Position numbers and translations under genes: made by a program
In this document: positions 12,601 to 24,028 of the stretch, piece after piece
Layout: every line of letters starts with the position of its first letter
Position numbering within the stretch: the stretch's first letter is position 1
The notes under the pieces: model-generated
The model's database searches: none
The model's input: only the letters and a program-made list of their open reading frames with translations
Told to the model about the DNA's origin: nothing
NCBI GenBank assembly: GCA_018398585.1
Contig: JAGTTD010000024.1
Location: forward strand, 4,926,071-4,990,070
Origin: Simmondsia chinensis
Lineage: Eukaryota > Streptophyta > Magnoliopsida > Caryophyllales > Simmondsiaceae
Length of the DNA stretch: 64,000 nucleotides
Direction of reading: 5' to 3'

Positions 12601-15600
12601 GTATTCTCCTGTATGGTTGTTATGAACATGTATTTCAGCTTTTTGACTGGGTTGCCGTCTCCGTTCCAATGGCAGATATGTTCCATCACATTTGCACCTC
12701 ATGGTCTTTGAGTTGGTTAAAAATTCCTTACGGGCTGTGCAAGAGCGGTTCATGGACTCGGACAAAGTAGCACCTCCTATTCGCATAATAGTAGCTGATG
12801 GAATTGAGGATGTAACTATCAAGGCATGTTGTTAGTATTGCTAATATGCTTATCATTTTCCATTTTCTTTCTTGAATCTTTGAACCTTCTCCCCCATGTC
12901 TCATGGTAGTTGATGGTTAAATTCTGTCACTGTAGGTCTCTGATGAAGGGGGTGGAATTCCACGAAGCGGTCTACCCCGGATTTTCACTTACCTTTATAG
13001 TACCGCAGAGAATCCATTGAACGAGAACTCGGATCTTGGGACAGGTGAGATGACAACAATGGCTGGATATGGATATGGGCTTCCCATAAGTCGCTTATAT
13101 GCCCGGTATTTTGGAGGTGATCTGCAAATCATATCAATGGAGGGTTATGGTAAGCCCTGGTTCCTTTTGATTGTTTTTACTCTAGAATTACGATGAGCTT
13201 TACCTAAAACAAGGAACATACCCAGTGCCTCAAGGGCTCCCGCCTACGCAGGGTCTGGGGGGGGCGGATGTACGCAGCCTTCCCCCTTCAGGGTGTTAAC
13301 CTGAAGAGAGGCTGTTTCCCATTGCCCCCAACCTGAGGGTGAGGACTTCCTAGGAGGTCACCCATCCTGGTACTACTCCCGTCCAAGCACGCTTAACTTT
13401 GGAGTTCTAATGAGCTTTACCTGGAGGATTTAAATTAATTATGCTTCACATAGAACCTAGGAAGCACTAACACTTTCTCACCCAGAGCATCAGTGTCCGA
13501 CACATATCCGACACCGAAACGCTTCCGAGACGTTCCGATATGTGAAAAAGTATCCGATTCTTTTTTTTATTATTTTGAATTTCTGACGCGTTTTTATGGG
13601 TTGACTTTAAAATTTTAATGTCATAATAAACTATTATATATATAATATAATAGTATGTATATGAAATAGTTAGATTATATTATGTAAATTTAAATATAAT
13701 TTTTTTCTAAATTAAATTAAAATATAAATTAATAGTATCAAATGTTTGACTGCTATTTGATAAAAAAAACAATATTTTGTACAATTTGAAAGAGAGAAAG
13801 AGAGAGAGTGGTAGGGGGAGAGATTGACAGAGAAAGAGACGAGTCGATTGCAACGGTGGCGGTGCTTGAACCTCCGTTAATGTTTTTCTTGTTAAATTTA
13901 TATGTTTGAATTTGCCCTATTTTAGTTAAGCTTTGTTTTTTTCTTAAGTTATTATAATTTTTTCTTTTTTTTTTGGGGTTAATTTATAGCTCGTGTTTTT
14001 CATCAATAACTTGGATATATGTCTAAAAAAATACATCATTTTGAAGTAACGTGCCCCTAAGGTGTCATATCCTAGTTGGTTGAAAAATTACATGTCAGTG
14101 AATCGGTCTTGTATCTTGTCTCGTATCCATATCCGTATCCGTGCTTCCTAGCATGGAACCAATAAAGGTCATTGCCATTACATTATGAATTTTGAGCTAT
14201 TCATTGTACGATTGACCATTAAGGCCTCCATAATGCATATTACGTCCTGGTGCTCATATTTGGCTGCTAAGTATTATGCTAAAGCCTATTAAAAAGGTAT
14301 TAAAGTTATAATCATTTTACAAATTTTGCAATATAGTAAGGATAAAAGCAATTTATGAATCACTTAAAGTGACTGCCAGGGCCCATTAAGTTGCATCTTT
14401 GACACTTACCACAACTGGTAAGCCATGATTAGGCTCCATGATGTTTCATTGGATAGAATATTTATTGTTTCGCTGCCGTGACTTTCGTTTTGCCCTTAAG
14501 AAACAACCTCTCTACAAGGTAGCGCCCTGTAGGGTAAGGCTGCTTACATTTTAGCCTCTCAAGACTCTACCTTGGTGGGAGCCTCTTTGAAGCTTTGGGT
14601 TTGGTTGGTTTGTTGGTTTCTTGTTTTTTCTTCTATTTATTTATTTATTTATTTATTTTGAATTGCTGCCATGACTATGGCTTTACCAGGGAAAGTGTTT
14701 TGAGTATGTTCATTCAACTTCAAAGTAGGAGAAATGCATGTATAATGATATATATCACCTACATCTTCTAGCTTTTTGTTTTATGAATTACACCTGTAGG
14801 TTGTTGACTATATTTACTCTGCTTTGTATGTTTCAATTAGACTGAGAAACAAAGACAGATAAAGCAGCTCTTGGAGTTAGGATTGTGTTGAGCTCTTTGA
14901 TGTAGAATGTAGATCATGTCTAACAGTAAAGCAACATTCCAAGTGCCCCAAGGGTTCCCGCCTAAGCTCGGTCGCGGGGGGGGGGGGGGGGGGGGGGTGG
15001 ATGTGCACAGCCTTCCCCCTTCAGGGTGCTACCCTAAAGAGAGGCTGTTTCCGAGTACCCCAAACCTAAGGGGTGTAACACGAAGACTTCCCAGGAGGTC
15101 ACCCATCTTGGTACTACTCTCCCCCAAGCATGCTTAACTTCGGAGTTCTAATGGGATCCGGTTCTTGAGTGTTGGTACCCTCTTAGGTTGGATTCGATCC
15201 ACCTGCCTTATTTTTCCATCCTTCAGCTATTTGTTTTCTTCCTCGAATAAATATTTTGCTGCAAGTACACATTAATTGGAAAATAACCGCTCACAAGAAG
15301 GTATAACTCGTAACAACGATGATGACTAGCAACTCCCAATTCATAATACAAACTAATGTCCTAGATCCATAATACAATAATTATACACGGAGCATAAAAC
15401 TATCAAGGGTTATTAAATGCATATACGTCACGTGGCATGCTACGATGGAAAGGGTTGACTTTCACGAGCCTTACAGGGGAAAGCAGTTATGAAGACAGAG
15501 ATGAATGTGGTCTGATTGAGCTGTTACATTATGTGATTTATATACATACTACTGGGGGAGTACTACTTTGTGCGAGTGCAGTTCTCTACTGGTTTAAGCC

Positions 15601-17022
15601 TCAATTGTAGGAAAATAAGAGAGACGTTGAGTATGATACGATGACTCACAGAGAGAAATTAGTTCTTTGGCAAATATTGTATTCACCTGAAATGTTTTGA
15701 TCTATAACATGTTGAATAATGACCCCTTTTATGGACTCTTATGTGTAGTTAAAAGATCCAACTTGACGAGTAGAATAGAAATATAAATACAAGGGGAGAT
15801 TTTCAGCTTCAGTTAAAAAGAACAACTTTAGAGAAAGGGGGTTAGTGAACTTTGAACTGGGGACGTAGTTGAAAGGGGGCGGGAATTTTAACGACTAAGC
15901 CAATCTAAGGAAGCTTTATGAGAGGCTACATAGGAATATGAATAACTACCATAATAGCCATAGATAACATGTATTGAGATTATTCAACTCTTAACTGTGT
16001 TGCTGAAAGCATCTCCAATAAAGATGCAAATTTTTGAAGGTTAAGGGTAAAATTTGGGGCAAACAAAGAGTGGATGAGAGTGAAGTGCACATCAGAGAGG
16101 TGCCAAAAATACTCTTGATCAATAATTGCTTGAGGTTATGGCAAAAAAAAAAAAAATTCCACATTGGTTGGATTGGTTGCGTTGCGTTTTTATACTACTA
16201 TCATTGTTGGGATTGGCACTGACGCCTATTGTTTCCCCCAAACCTTCGAGTTCGCGTACATGACAAATTTGAAGGCCTTGATTTTGATATCCTTATTGTG
16301 AATCTGTTTCGTTCAGCAAGTTCTTTATAAGTTATCCCAAGGGTATGACTTTGAAGCCTTTGAATTCGTGTACACTTGAATCTAATGCCTCTTAAACGTC
16401 TGATCAGAGATTCAAATCCTGCCACTGGGTGCAAACAATTGCTTGATGCCACACCTCACTATTTCGGCGTGCCTCAACTTGCGATTTGGTACTAAGGGAA
16501 ACCTCTAGGCTACCGATGCATCATAGGCCAACTTGGACGCCCTGTTTACCTAGGAAGTTGCATAGGCTCCATTTGGTTCAACATAAAATGTTTTCCTTAG
16601 AAAAAGTTTTTCTTTACAAAATATTTTCAATTAGAGATACTTTTTCTTAAAAATTTGTTACTTTCCAGCTGAAGGAAATTTTTTCATTCAATAAATTTTA
16701 AGGTTAACATTTGGCCAAGTTGAGTCTGAAGTAAAACGTATATGTGATATTATGACAGAAAACATTTTCCCCTTTTTATGAAGAAAAATGTTTTCCTTTT
16801 CATTGACGGGAAGTCCATTTCCCCTCAATGGAGGAAAATATTTTCCATATTTGTGGTTGTTTCTATGAGGTATGAAAAGAAGCAATAGATTGAGACAAAA
16901 AATATTTTTTGTTAAAACATATAGAGCCTTAAAGTTTATACATTTGCATTTCTGATGGTACAGGGACAGATGCATATCTTCATCTATCGCGCTTGGGAGA
17001 TTCTCAAGAACCTCTGCCCTGA
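6541..17022 (+). CDS. PDK: Mitochondrial pyruvate dehydrogenase (acetyl-transferring) kinase
   Basis: Coding exons: 6541-6789, 10170-10428, 10632-10812, 12676-12823, 12936-13149 and 16964-17022; 1110 nt, 369 aa, the usual length of plant PDK. It phosphorylates the E1-alpha subunit and so switches off the mitochondrial pyruvate dehydrogenase complex (known for the family). The N-terminal BCDK domain includes RHNNVVP (H121). The GHKL ATP-binding domain has the N-box [10 protein letters not shown] (E242, N246), the G1 box DEGGG (282-286) and the glycine-rich [19 protein letters not shown] (323-341). All junction phases agree. Introns are GT-AG except intron 4, which starts with GC (12824-12825): only this donor joins DVTIK to VSDEGGG in frame. 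Intron 1 (3.4 kb) contains two copies of the exon 1 boundary; intron 5 (3.8 kb) holds SINEs and MITEs. The start Met fits the family N-terminus. Confidence 0.96.
6760..7310 (+). repeat. Tandem triplication of the PDK exon 1/intron 1 boundary
   Basis: The last about 30 coding bases of exon 1 (encoding [11 protein letters not shown]) plus the 5' splice site and following T-rich intron start recur twice: unit 1 from 6760 (genuine exon end at 6789), unit 2 from 6918 and unit 3 from 7183. Each ends in a 'gaag/gtgttttt' donor. The spacer blocks also match ('gagcaatgat', 'gaaaaatgaaag', 'aattgtct'). Units are diverged and of unequal length (158 and 265 bp), so this is an old duplication. Confidence 0.8.
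7311..10169. other. PDK intron 1, remainder
   Basis: Non-coding. Near 9120-9200 there is a short repeat block containing 'ggaatcaaataaaagtcatt', which recurs near 14153 and 50578. Otherwise no TE terminus, tandem repeat or coding pattern could be supported. Confidence 0.5.
11316..11445 (+). mobile_element. LTR end plus PBS remnant in PDK intron 3
   Basis: A short stretch begins TGTTACACC (11316), ends ATGTATCA (about 11431) and is followed by ATTGGTGTCAGAG, close to the tRNA-Met primer-binding site TGGTATCAGAG. This pattern suggests a small LTR of about 116 bp and its PBS. No partner LTR was found downstream. Confidence 0.35.
13206..13409 (-). mobile_element. 5S rRNA-headed SINE, copy A
   Basis: The element lies antisense to PDK in intron 5, between perfect 13-bp target duplications ATGAGCTTTACCT (13193-13205 and 13410-13422). 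Read on the minus strand it begins with 5S rRNA-like sequence (GTTAAGCGTGCTTGG box A region; AGGATGGGTGACCTCC box C region) and continues into an Au-like body ('ggctgcgtacatcc', 'gcgggagcccttgaggcactgg'). The first 5S bases (GGATCC region) are missing in this copy. The G-rich site reads 8 G. Confidence 0.8.
13457..14151. mobile_element. Mutator-like MITE
   Basis: Terminal inverted repeats CTAGGAAGCAC (13457-13467) and GTGCTTCCTAG (14141-14151) are flanked by near-identical direct repeats CATAGAAC (13449-13456) and CATGGAAC (14152-14159). The interior is AT-rich with 'tccgacac' and 'atatccgtatccgt' blocks near the ends. It is non-coding. The class is inferred from the length of the flanking duplication. 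Confidence 0.6.
14932..15183 (-). mobile_element. 5S rRNA-headed SINE, copy B (longest 5S head)
   Basis: Read on the minus strand, this copy carries an almost complete 5S rRNA-like head: a diverged start (GGTACCAACACTC), GGATCCCATTAGAACTCCG, box A (GTTAAGCATGCTTGGG), box C (AGATGGGTGACCTCCTGGG) and the 3' part GAAGTCTTCGTGTTACACCC. The Au-like body follows directly ('ggaaacagcctctc', 'ggctgtgcacatcc', 'ggcacttgg'). Within the body is a run of 22 G on the plus strand (14976-14997). A clear target duplication was not seen. Confidence 0.75.
15184..16563. other. PDK intron 5, central part
   Basis: Non-coding, no recognised element. A (TTTA)n stretch lies further left at about 14635-14660. Confidence 0.4.
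16564..16929. mobile_element. MITE next to the PDK exon 6 acceptor
   Basis: Left end AGGCTCCATTTGGTT and reversed right end AGGCTCTATATGTTT match at 12 of 15 positions. The interior is full of 'gaaaatgttttcc' palindromic blocks, common in plant hAT-like MITEs. Its right edge lies 34 bp before the exon 6 start (16964), so only a short host-derived tract remains for branch point and acceptor. No clear target duplication. Confidence 0.45.
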
Positions 17023-17707
17023 AGCTCAGCTGCTGGTTCATTTCAAATTTGTTCCAAAATTTCTTTTCGCATTTGTCAAGATTCTTTTTAGTTCTGTGCA
17101 AAGTTCATTCCTTGCAGTATGAACCAAGTGCTGTAAATTCTCTTATATAATTGTCATATGTGCTATTGGTACAAGGGCAATTTTATTTTTGTATTAGCGG
17201 ATTATTGCTTATAAACTGTGGACGGTAACCGTTAGCGTCAAAGAGTCGGATTGAGCAGGAGTATGCTATAATTGGAGAGCTTTAGCTTGAGTTCAGCTGA
17301 GCTCGTATCTACCTGACGGAATGAGCTTGTTTAGGCTTACTTGGGGCCATTTAGACTTGAGCTAGACTCATTTCGGTCTGCTTGGGCGCAAAATTAGCTC
17401 ATACTCGACTCATTTAACCCTACTAAACTATCGTCCTGGAGCTTTTGTTAGACTTTTTACTTGATTTCACTCGAGCCATCTTGGCTTGGGCTTGAACTTG
17501 CAAGAGGAGAGGTCACACTTTTTACTTTTTACTTGATCTAACCTTTTTTGACTACAACATTTCTTGAGTTTTTCTTTTTTCTAAACGGTAGTGCGCATTA
17601 GAGTTGGGTGTTGTTCCAGCAACAGATTTGGAGGGTATATCTGGTATGTGTTTGTGGTGGTGCGTGGTGGTCTGGGTGAAGTGTTGGAGCCTTCGTAGGT
17701 GTGGATG
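17023..17707. other. PDK 3' flank
   Basis: The probable PDK 3' UTR follows the TGA at 17020-17022. A decayed 'cttgagctcagctgagctcg'-type repeat with Ser/Gln-less, non-coding character lies at about 17265-17500; similar blocks occur near 38130 and 50040. Poly(A) site not determined. Confidence 0.35.
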
Positions 17708-18284
17708 TGTTAGGAAAATCTTACAAAATGGGTATCAATAAACAATTTCAGGTTTTAAGGCATATAGCGAACCACTATCCTTAAGAATTATTTTGCAGAT
17801 AATGAAATAGTCTCGGGGATACAATGAAAACCAAAAACCAAAGTGAGATAGAGTGTAGAAAGGAAAGATAACCAAGATATTTAATGGAAAAGAAAGTGAA
17901 GTTTTTAAGCTATGTTTTTTCATCATTTAAACTTGAGAAAGGAGAGGGTATTTATAGTTTACAAGTGTCTTCACGAAGAGATACGTCCTTTCATGAAGTG
18001 ACACCTCTTCACTAAAAAGATACAAAATCATTTTTTGTTTATTTTGAAAATACACAAAACAATCCTCCCATCATTTTTGCAATACAAAATACATATATTC
18101 TCATACAAATATTATTTGGGAATAAGGAAGTCTTTATGCATAAATGAGAGTGCCTTTCGATTGGACCCTCACTTAGTAAAGACACGTTATAATGAATTCG
18201 AGTGAAATGATAGATTAAACTTTGAACCATACATTCCATTTGGCTAATTGAATATATTTTCACACACAATATTTACTTCCTACA
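17708..18284 (-). mobile_element. 3' LTR of a decayed minus-strand Copia element
   Basis: Left edge TGTTAGG (17708), right edge CCTACA (18284). The adjoining bases on the minus strand ('gaagatgggtgcg') look like a polypurine tract, and minus-strand Copia RNase H remains follow to the right, which fixes the orientation. The same LTR family is found at 28727-34092, where a younger Copia interrupts it. No matching 5' LTR or target duplication was found. Confidence 0.6.
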
Positions 18285-19450
18285 CGCACCCATCTTCCAA
18301 ATTGACACATTTATGGCCTTGTGTCCTGTACCGTTCATGAGTGTTATAGAGTCAAACCCTTGTTATTAAATCACTCCTTGAAGCGGCCAAACTTCATACT
18401 CACATAGGTAGACTACATTGATCATGTCCCTGGAACACGACATTCAATTGTTTACTTGGGTCCATTAAAAGCATAAGCTTAACCTCTTGTTCCCTTTGTC
18501 ACAGGTTACCAAGCACTACACCCGAGATTGAATTTTATTTTACTACTTGCAATCACACGGATGATGGAACTCTCTCATTGAACGCAAGACCTGACATTGT
18601 ACCAGGCGTTAGGTTAAGGATCCATCATGGGTGACTAAAATTGACGGGTTTTACCCCTCTCTTCACTCATATTTATTACCAAGTCTCTAGCAAGGCTTTT
18701 CGAAGGGATCCACTAAATTCTGACTTGCATTTTCAAAGTCCACAGTAATTACTCAATTTTGCATGAGTTGATTCACATAATTATGTCTCACATTAATGTG
18801 TCTGGACTTTCAATTATATACTTCACTTTTATGCATTTGAAAGCATAGCCTCGCTATCACAATGGATAGAAATAGGCGATATTGGCTTAGGCCACAAAGG
18901 AATCTTAAACAAAAGATCCTTTAAACATTCTACTTCTTTACAAGCAGAAACCAGAGCAATAAACTCCACAAATCATAGTGGAATTAATAATACATATTTG
19001 TTTCTTGAAACTCAAGGAACAATACCCCCACCATTTAGTAACACCCACTAACTTGTAGAAGTGTAGTCCTTTTAATCGGAGATACAACAGGCATTTGAGT
19101 ATCCTTCTAAGTAAAATAATACTCATTAAAATAAATATCATAATTCATGATCATTTCAGTATCTTGTGTACCACATGCCAATAAATTTTACTTGAATTGC
19201 TAGTATGTCTACTTAGCTTTCCAACAACAAAGACTATATCAGATCTTTTTATATTCTAATTGTACTCTTGGACTACCTCCATTTGATACTAAATATTCAC
19301 ACCAATCATCAACATGTACATACATGTCATAATTGCCTCTTCAAAAAAGCAACATCGTAAGACTTCATAGCCTCATTAGAGGAGCATAATCTATGACACA
19401 ATAATATCGAACCTTACAATCATATTGTCTTTAGTTCATTCCACTAGAAA
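18285..19450 (-). pseudogene. Copia pol remnant (RNase H region)
   Basis: On the minus strand, fragments in shifting frames match the Copia RNase H and its C-terminal extension: KKQICI, then KDLLFKIPLWPKPISPISIHC (18890-18940) followed by DSEAMLSNA, SRHI and HNYV-like pieces (18770-18890). Many stops and frameshifts are present. Only the 3' part of pol is recognisable. It lies directly inside the 17708 LTR, as expected. Confidence 0.6.
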
Positions 19451-21244
19451 TTTATCAAAATTTGGACCGCAAGATTTATATTTCCTTTCTCTTTTACTTC
19501 GTCTAAGTTCTAGAGTTTTCTAGGTTTTTCTTCTCTCACAACATGATTTTCATCATATAACATAGGCATATCGTCTTTTACCGAAATTCGAACTTTCGAT
19601 CTATAAGTTGTACATAAACGATTTTCATCTTAATACACTTTACTTCACATTATCATAATGTTTCATTCAATATCAATGAAAGATTCAAAGTCACTTTTAT
19701 GTACTCATTTATATTTTCATCTTAAGAAATTCAATTTACCCATAATTCAAACATATGAATTATCATGCCATTTATAAGCATCAAATTTTATGGGTAACAT
19801 ATGAGTCATCAGAATTCAGTATTTATATACTCTTAAAATTTGTCAATTTAATGACTAACAACATCATAACATATGAATATAAAATCACATAATAATCTTA
19901 TTTTTCATGCAACAATTGCATATAATTATCACTCAATTTGAGGATCTTAATATTCATTGTATAAATGCACTTCATTTTAATTGATTATATGAAAAGAAAC
20001 ACAGTTATTGCACCAAATAATTACGGATTACTTAACCGTCATAATATGCCCTTAAAAATGTATGTAGATATACTTCAACCACAATAATTATGATAGGTGA
20101 TAAAACTTTTCACATGCATGCATGTTTCCATTGAAGTATTACATTAAATGACATTAAAAATCCATCGGAGATCTGCAGAATTATGAAATCATGAATCATC
20201 ATTTCCAAATGCTTTTATACAACTTCCTTTATCATCCTTATGCAAGATACCGGTAGAAACGCATACACAGATACCCATGGGAATTGTGGTGGTTGTACAC
20301 ATGACATGATAATATGGATCAATATAAAATATTAAATAATCACATAACTTTGCCTTTTATGATCCACTAATTTTTAGTTTCACTCAAATTCACACCACTT
20401 TCGTTCACCAAGCAAACAGACAACATTCGTGTTTATTAAACCCCAAAATTCATAATTGTATTAACATGCATACATGCATTAATAGCATAACTGCATTGAT
20501 ATCCATGCTTATACATAATTGTTTTTTTATATATATGAACATGCATGTATTGATTATATTAATTGAACATGTATTAACCTTGTAATTCTATCAACATATA
20601 TATACATGCTTATACTCAAATTCCTTTCATAATTATGAACATACATGCATTAACCTCAATTTAATTGTTGTTCGTATTACAAATTTTATACAATAATGAA
20701 TTTACAATGTACATATAATACATATTTTATACTTCGTTTCAACCATCTGAGAATTAAAATAATGGTTATACAAAAGTACGGATCTTGATATTACCAATTC
20801 ATAATAATATTCAACAAGGGTGTATTCATAATTTACAATTTGACTGATTTATCTCATCAATTTTATAATCTATATAACTAAATTATTTGAAATTGTCGGT
20901 GAGATTCAATTACCAATTTGTAATAAACACAAATTATTTACATTTTATTATTAGTTTTGACATCGTCTCGGCTTCTGGTTTCAACACCCACGTAGAACAA
21001 GGAATTTCCTTTTCAGCATCGCCTCAACGTCTGATTTCAACAACCATCGGAAACAGGTTTTTTTAGTACCAATTTAACAACCATGTCTTCATAATTTATT
21101 TATTGTGTAACTTAATTAAATTTATTAGAAATAATTAGTTCTACATGACCTTAATTTGGTATTATCCAAAGTTTTTTTTTTTTTTTTTTTAACCAACCAT
21201 AATTCTTGCGAATTTCATAAAACCAATGCATGAATTGGCATATG
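19451..21244. other. AT-rich DNA, no recognised feature
   Basis: Very AT-rich with many 'catgcat' and 'aattat' words. It may be unrecognisably decayed interior of the Copia element to the left (inference). No coding pattern was seen. Confidence 0.4.
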
Positions 21245-21597
21245 GAGTTTGATGCAAACCAAATATAAATCTAGCATATATCAATAGAATCTCAAGCTAA
21301 TGTAGCATATATTGATAGATAAAGCTTCAATAATAGAGGTTTACATAAGAAAAGGGGGAAGAAATCTAGAAGAAGGGGAGAGAATAATAAAGAACATAGA
21401 GGGAGAGAGAGAGAGTTGAGCTAAGCTCATTACACATCAATTGGAATCACTAAAACTACGGGGGATAACCCCTTATTTATAGCTAAAACTAGGGCTAATG
21501 TGGAAGCTAGAGCATCCAGTACACAGGTATGCATCCTGGTTGGTAGGTTGGGTCGGGTTTGGCAGGTAGGCCAAGGGCCCTGTCCGTAACAATACAG

Positions 21598-21629
<32 letters not shown>
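21598..21629. repeat. Poly-C tract (32 nt)
   Basis: Uninterrupted run of 32 C, which is poly-G on the coding strand of the gag-only element, immediately before its 3' LTR where the polypurine tract belongs. Confidence 0.9.
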
Positions 21630-21630
<1 letters not shown>

Positions 21631-21639
21631 AGAAGATCA

Positions 21640-22657
21640 TTGGCCTCAAGTATCAAGAGAAGGGTCGTCATCATATATATGTCTGCTTCAGGTGAGCTTG
21701 ACGGCTGGCTATGCGGTATGCAGAGTACTTGGCGGCAACAGCCCAGGTGAGCGGGGGCTAGTGAGATGGCGTTCTTCGGTACGGTTAATCCCATTCTGGC
21801 TCGTATCACTTCTTTCCCCTCCAAAGACCCTTGCCACCAAGGGTTATGGACAACGAACCGGCATCGGAAGCTAGATGATCCACCCGGGTCAAACACTGAC
21901 TTTTGGAATCCCAGCAAGACGTGACCAGCGAGTTTGGCCGGGTTGTGGTCTTCCGTGAAGTGTACCCGGCAGCTGAACAGCAAGCAGGAGAGTGACGGCT
22001 TGGCGGAGATGGTGATCACATCCTCTAACTCGGAATCCAACTGTTGAAGCACTAGAGGATCTAATTCGGTTGGCTGATCGGTAAAGGCTGAGAGCTAGAA
22101 GGGCAGGACCAAGTCTTGAGTTGTAGAGATGGCGGAGAGTGGAGTTACAGTGGAGATGGTAGCTCCTCGGAAACGCCAAGAAGCGGAGCGATGGCTGTAT
22201 CTGGGACCGGGTTTGGGACTAGGTCTACTATTGGCTGATAGGGAGGTGCATCATCATTAAGGTTGGCGGGTGTCTCACTTGGCTGACTCCATGGTGCGTC
22301 GGGTGTTGGCAGTAATGGTCACTGAGTTACAAGGTTGTCCGAATCTTCCTTTGCAGGGCTTGGCATAAGCGTTATTGGTGCCATACTTGCAGACCCATTT
22401 GCGGCTATCATCTCAAGATAGGTGCAATTGCTCTCCTCAACCCAGGCCAATAACTTGGCATCATGAAGGTTTTGCAGCCTATATACGAGGATGCCTTCCC
22501 TTATGTCCTTCCGCAACCCGCCTACCATGAGCTTGACCTTTTCCTCTTCGATCAGCCCACACTCGCTCACCAAGGACTCAAACCGGCTGGTGTACTTGCC
22601 AACACTTCCCGCTTGGCGAAGCTTTATGACCTCCGTGAACGGATTCCCTTCATCCAT
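21640..22657 (-). pseudogene. Gag-like protein with extra conserved C-terminal domain, copy 1
   Basis: The gag-like segment is at 22657-22319 (VGKYTSRFESLVSECGLIEEE, then KLMVGGLRKDIREGI), the retrotransposon-gag fold by pattern. A second segment at 22052-21640 reads CRVHFTEDHNPAKLAGHVLL ... VVHNPWWQGSLEGKEVI and is also present in copy 2 (60991-62079), in the same position relative to gag. The two segments are now in different frames separated by stops. No zinc knuckle, protease or pol motif was found. I do not recognise the C-terminal domain. Confidence 0.65.
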
Positions 22658-23703
22658 GGAGTGTTGGTCGGCGGTAGAAATTGGAGAATTAGTTAAGGCA
22701 TTTTATCAAACAACTTGTGTGCGGGTTGGGTTTTCGGTGCTGAGAAACCAGCTGAGGACTGTTCGGTGATGAGGATGATGGATGTGGTTGATGCGAGGTG
22801 GTGGGGAATGATGGTGCTACTGGTGGTTCTGGAGTTCTGGTTCAGATTTGGCACTTGTGGTCACCCGAGGTGAGCTCTGCTCGCTAAGCTCTGTAAATCA
22901 ATGATGGTGATTGATGGGGTTGTTGATGGATGATGCTGAAGATGATGGAGCTAGTGATGATGGTGACAGTGACGATGGTGATGATTCCAGCAGCAGTGAC
23001 GGTGAGGATCGGTGGGATGAAGATGATCAGTGGTGATGATAATGCTTGGTTTTGGGTTTGTGTGATGATCGGGTTTGGGGTTTGGAGCTGGGCATTGGGT
23101 TCGGGTGACGGGTTTTGGGGGGTGGTGGTGGTGGTGATGACAGTGGTGAGCTGCGGCAGAGCTGGGGTTGACGATGGTGACTGATGATGATGATGATTAT
23201 GATGACGCCGGCGATGATCAAGGCCGAGGAAGGACTGCTTTGATACCAATTGATACAAACCAAATATAAATCTAGCATATATCAATAGAACCTCAAGCTA
23301 ATGTAGTATATATTGATATATAGAGTTCTAATAATGGAGGTTTACATAAGAAAGGAGGAAAGATATCTAGAAGAAAGGGGAGGATAATAGAGAACGTAGA
23401 GGGAGAGAGAGAGTTGAGCTAAGCTCATTACACATCAATTGGCATCACTAAAACTATGGGGGACAACCTCTTATTTATAGCTAAAACTATGGATCCCGGT
23501 TGACGGGTCGGGTCGGGTCGGGTTTGGCAGGTAGGCCAAGGGCCCCGTCCGTAATAGAGTTGTGGTATTACCCTTTAATGTTTAAGGCCTTAGAGCACGC
23601 AGGTTCAAATCCTTTGGCAAACATTGAACTTATGTTATTTATCGTCAATTGGAAACTGCTAATAGAAAGAAACCGCTATCAAAATTTTCCTTTTTTTTTT
23701 AAT

Positions 23704-23836
23704 ACAACACCAACAACAACACAGTCTCAGTGATTCAAGGGCTCCCGCTTGCACAAGGTTTGGGAGGGGTAGGATGTAACCAACCTTACCCCATCAGGGT
23801 AAGACCCAGACAAGAGACTGTTTCCAATGACCATCA
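23704..23836 (-). mobile_element. Au-like SINE (antisense)
   Basis: The plus strand shows a CAACAACAACA tail, then the reversed body ('gggctcccgc', 'ggatgtaaccaaccttacccc') to 'agactgtttcc'. On the minus strand this is the 'ggaaacag ... TTGTTGTTG' order of Au SINEs. Target duplication not identified. Confidence 0.65.
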
Positions 23837-24028
23837 ACCTGATAGATGATAAATATGATAGTCATGAAGAGAAATATTAATAGAAATATTAAATTTATGA
23901 ATATTCTATGTTAGATCACAGAAGAGAGTGTGCAGATCAGTGTCTGTAAGCCCTTACTGTCATGCTGGGGAATGCGTGTTCAACTCCAAGTAACACCAAC
24001 AAAAATTCTATGGTCAGAAAAGCACATT

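Larger units (their letters stand above)
21250..23556 (-). mobile_element. Gag-only (non-autonomous) LTR retrotransposon, copy 1
   Basis: LTRs are 21250-21591 and 23251-23556, flanked by the perfect 5-bp duplication GAGTT (21245-21249 and 23557-23561). The minus strand is the coding strand: a primer-binding site TTGGTATCAAAGC lies just inside the right LTR. The polypurine tract inside the left LTR contains a 32-nt G run (plus-strand C 21598-21629). The whole element is 2.3 kb, with no protease, integrase or RT. Between PBS and gag is a leader of CAT/CAC-type triplets (about 22700-23240). The right LTR ends TA instead of CA. The same design recurs at 59981-62406. Confidence 0.85.

Noticed and set aside
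13206..15183. 5S rRNA genes in PDK intron 5
   Set aside because: The 5S-like parts are incomplete or mutated and each is fused to a SINE body, with target duplications at one copy; they are retroposed pieces, not rRNA genes.
22884..23285. His/Thr/Pro-rich open frames on both strands
   Set aside because: Triplet-repeat leader of the gag-only retrotransposon; no domain and no conservation of frame with copy 2.
23557..23700. Possible tRNA-derived SINE (box B-like GGTTCAAATCC near 23602, T-run end)
   Set aside because: No convincing box A or cloverleaf, and the left edge coincides with the target duplication of the LTR element.
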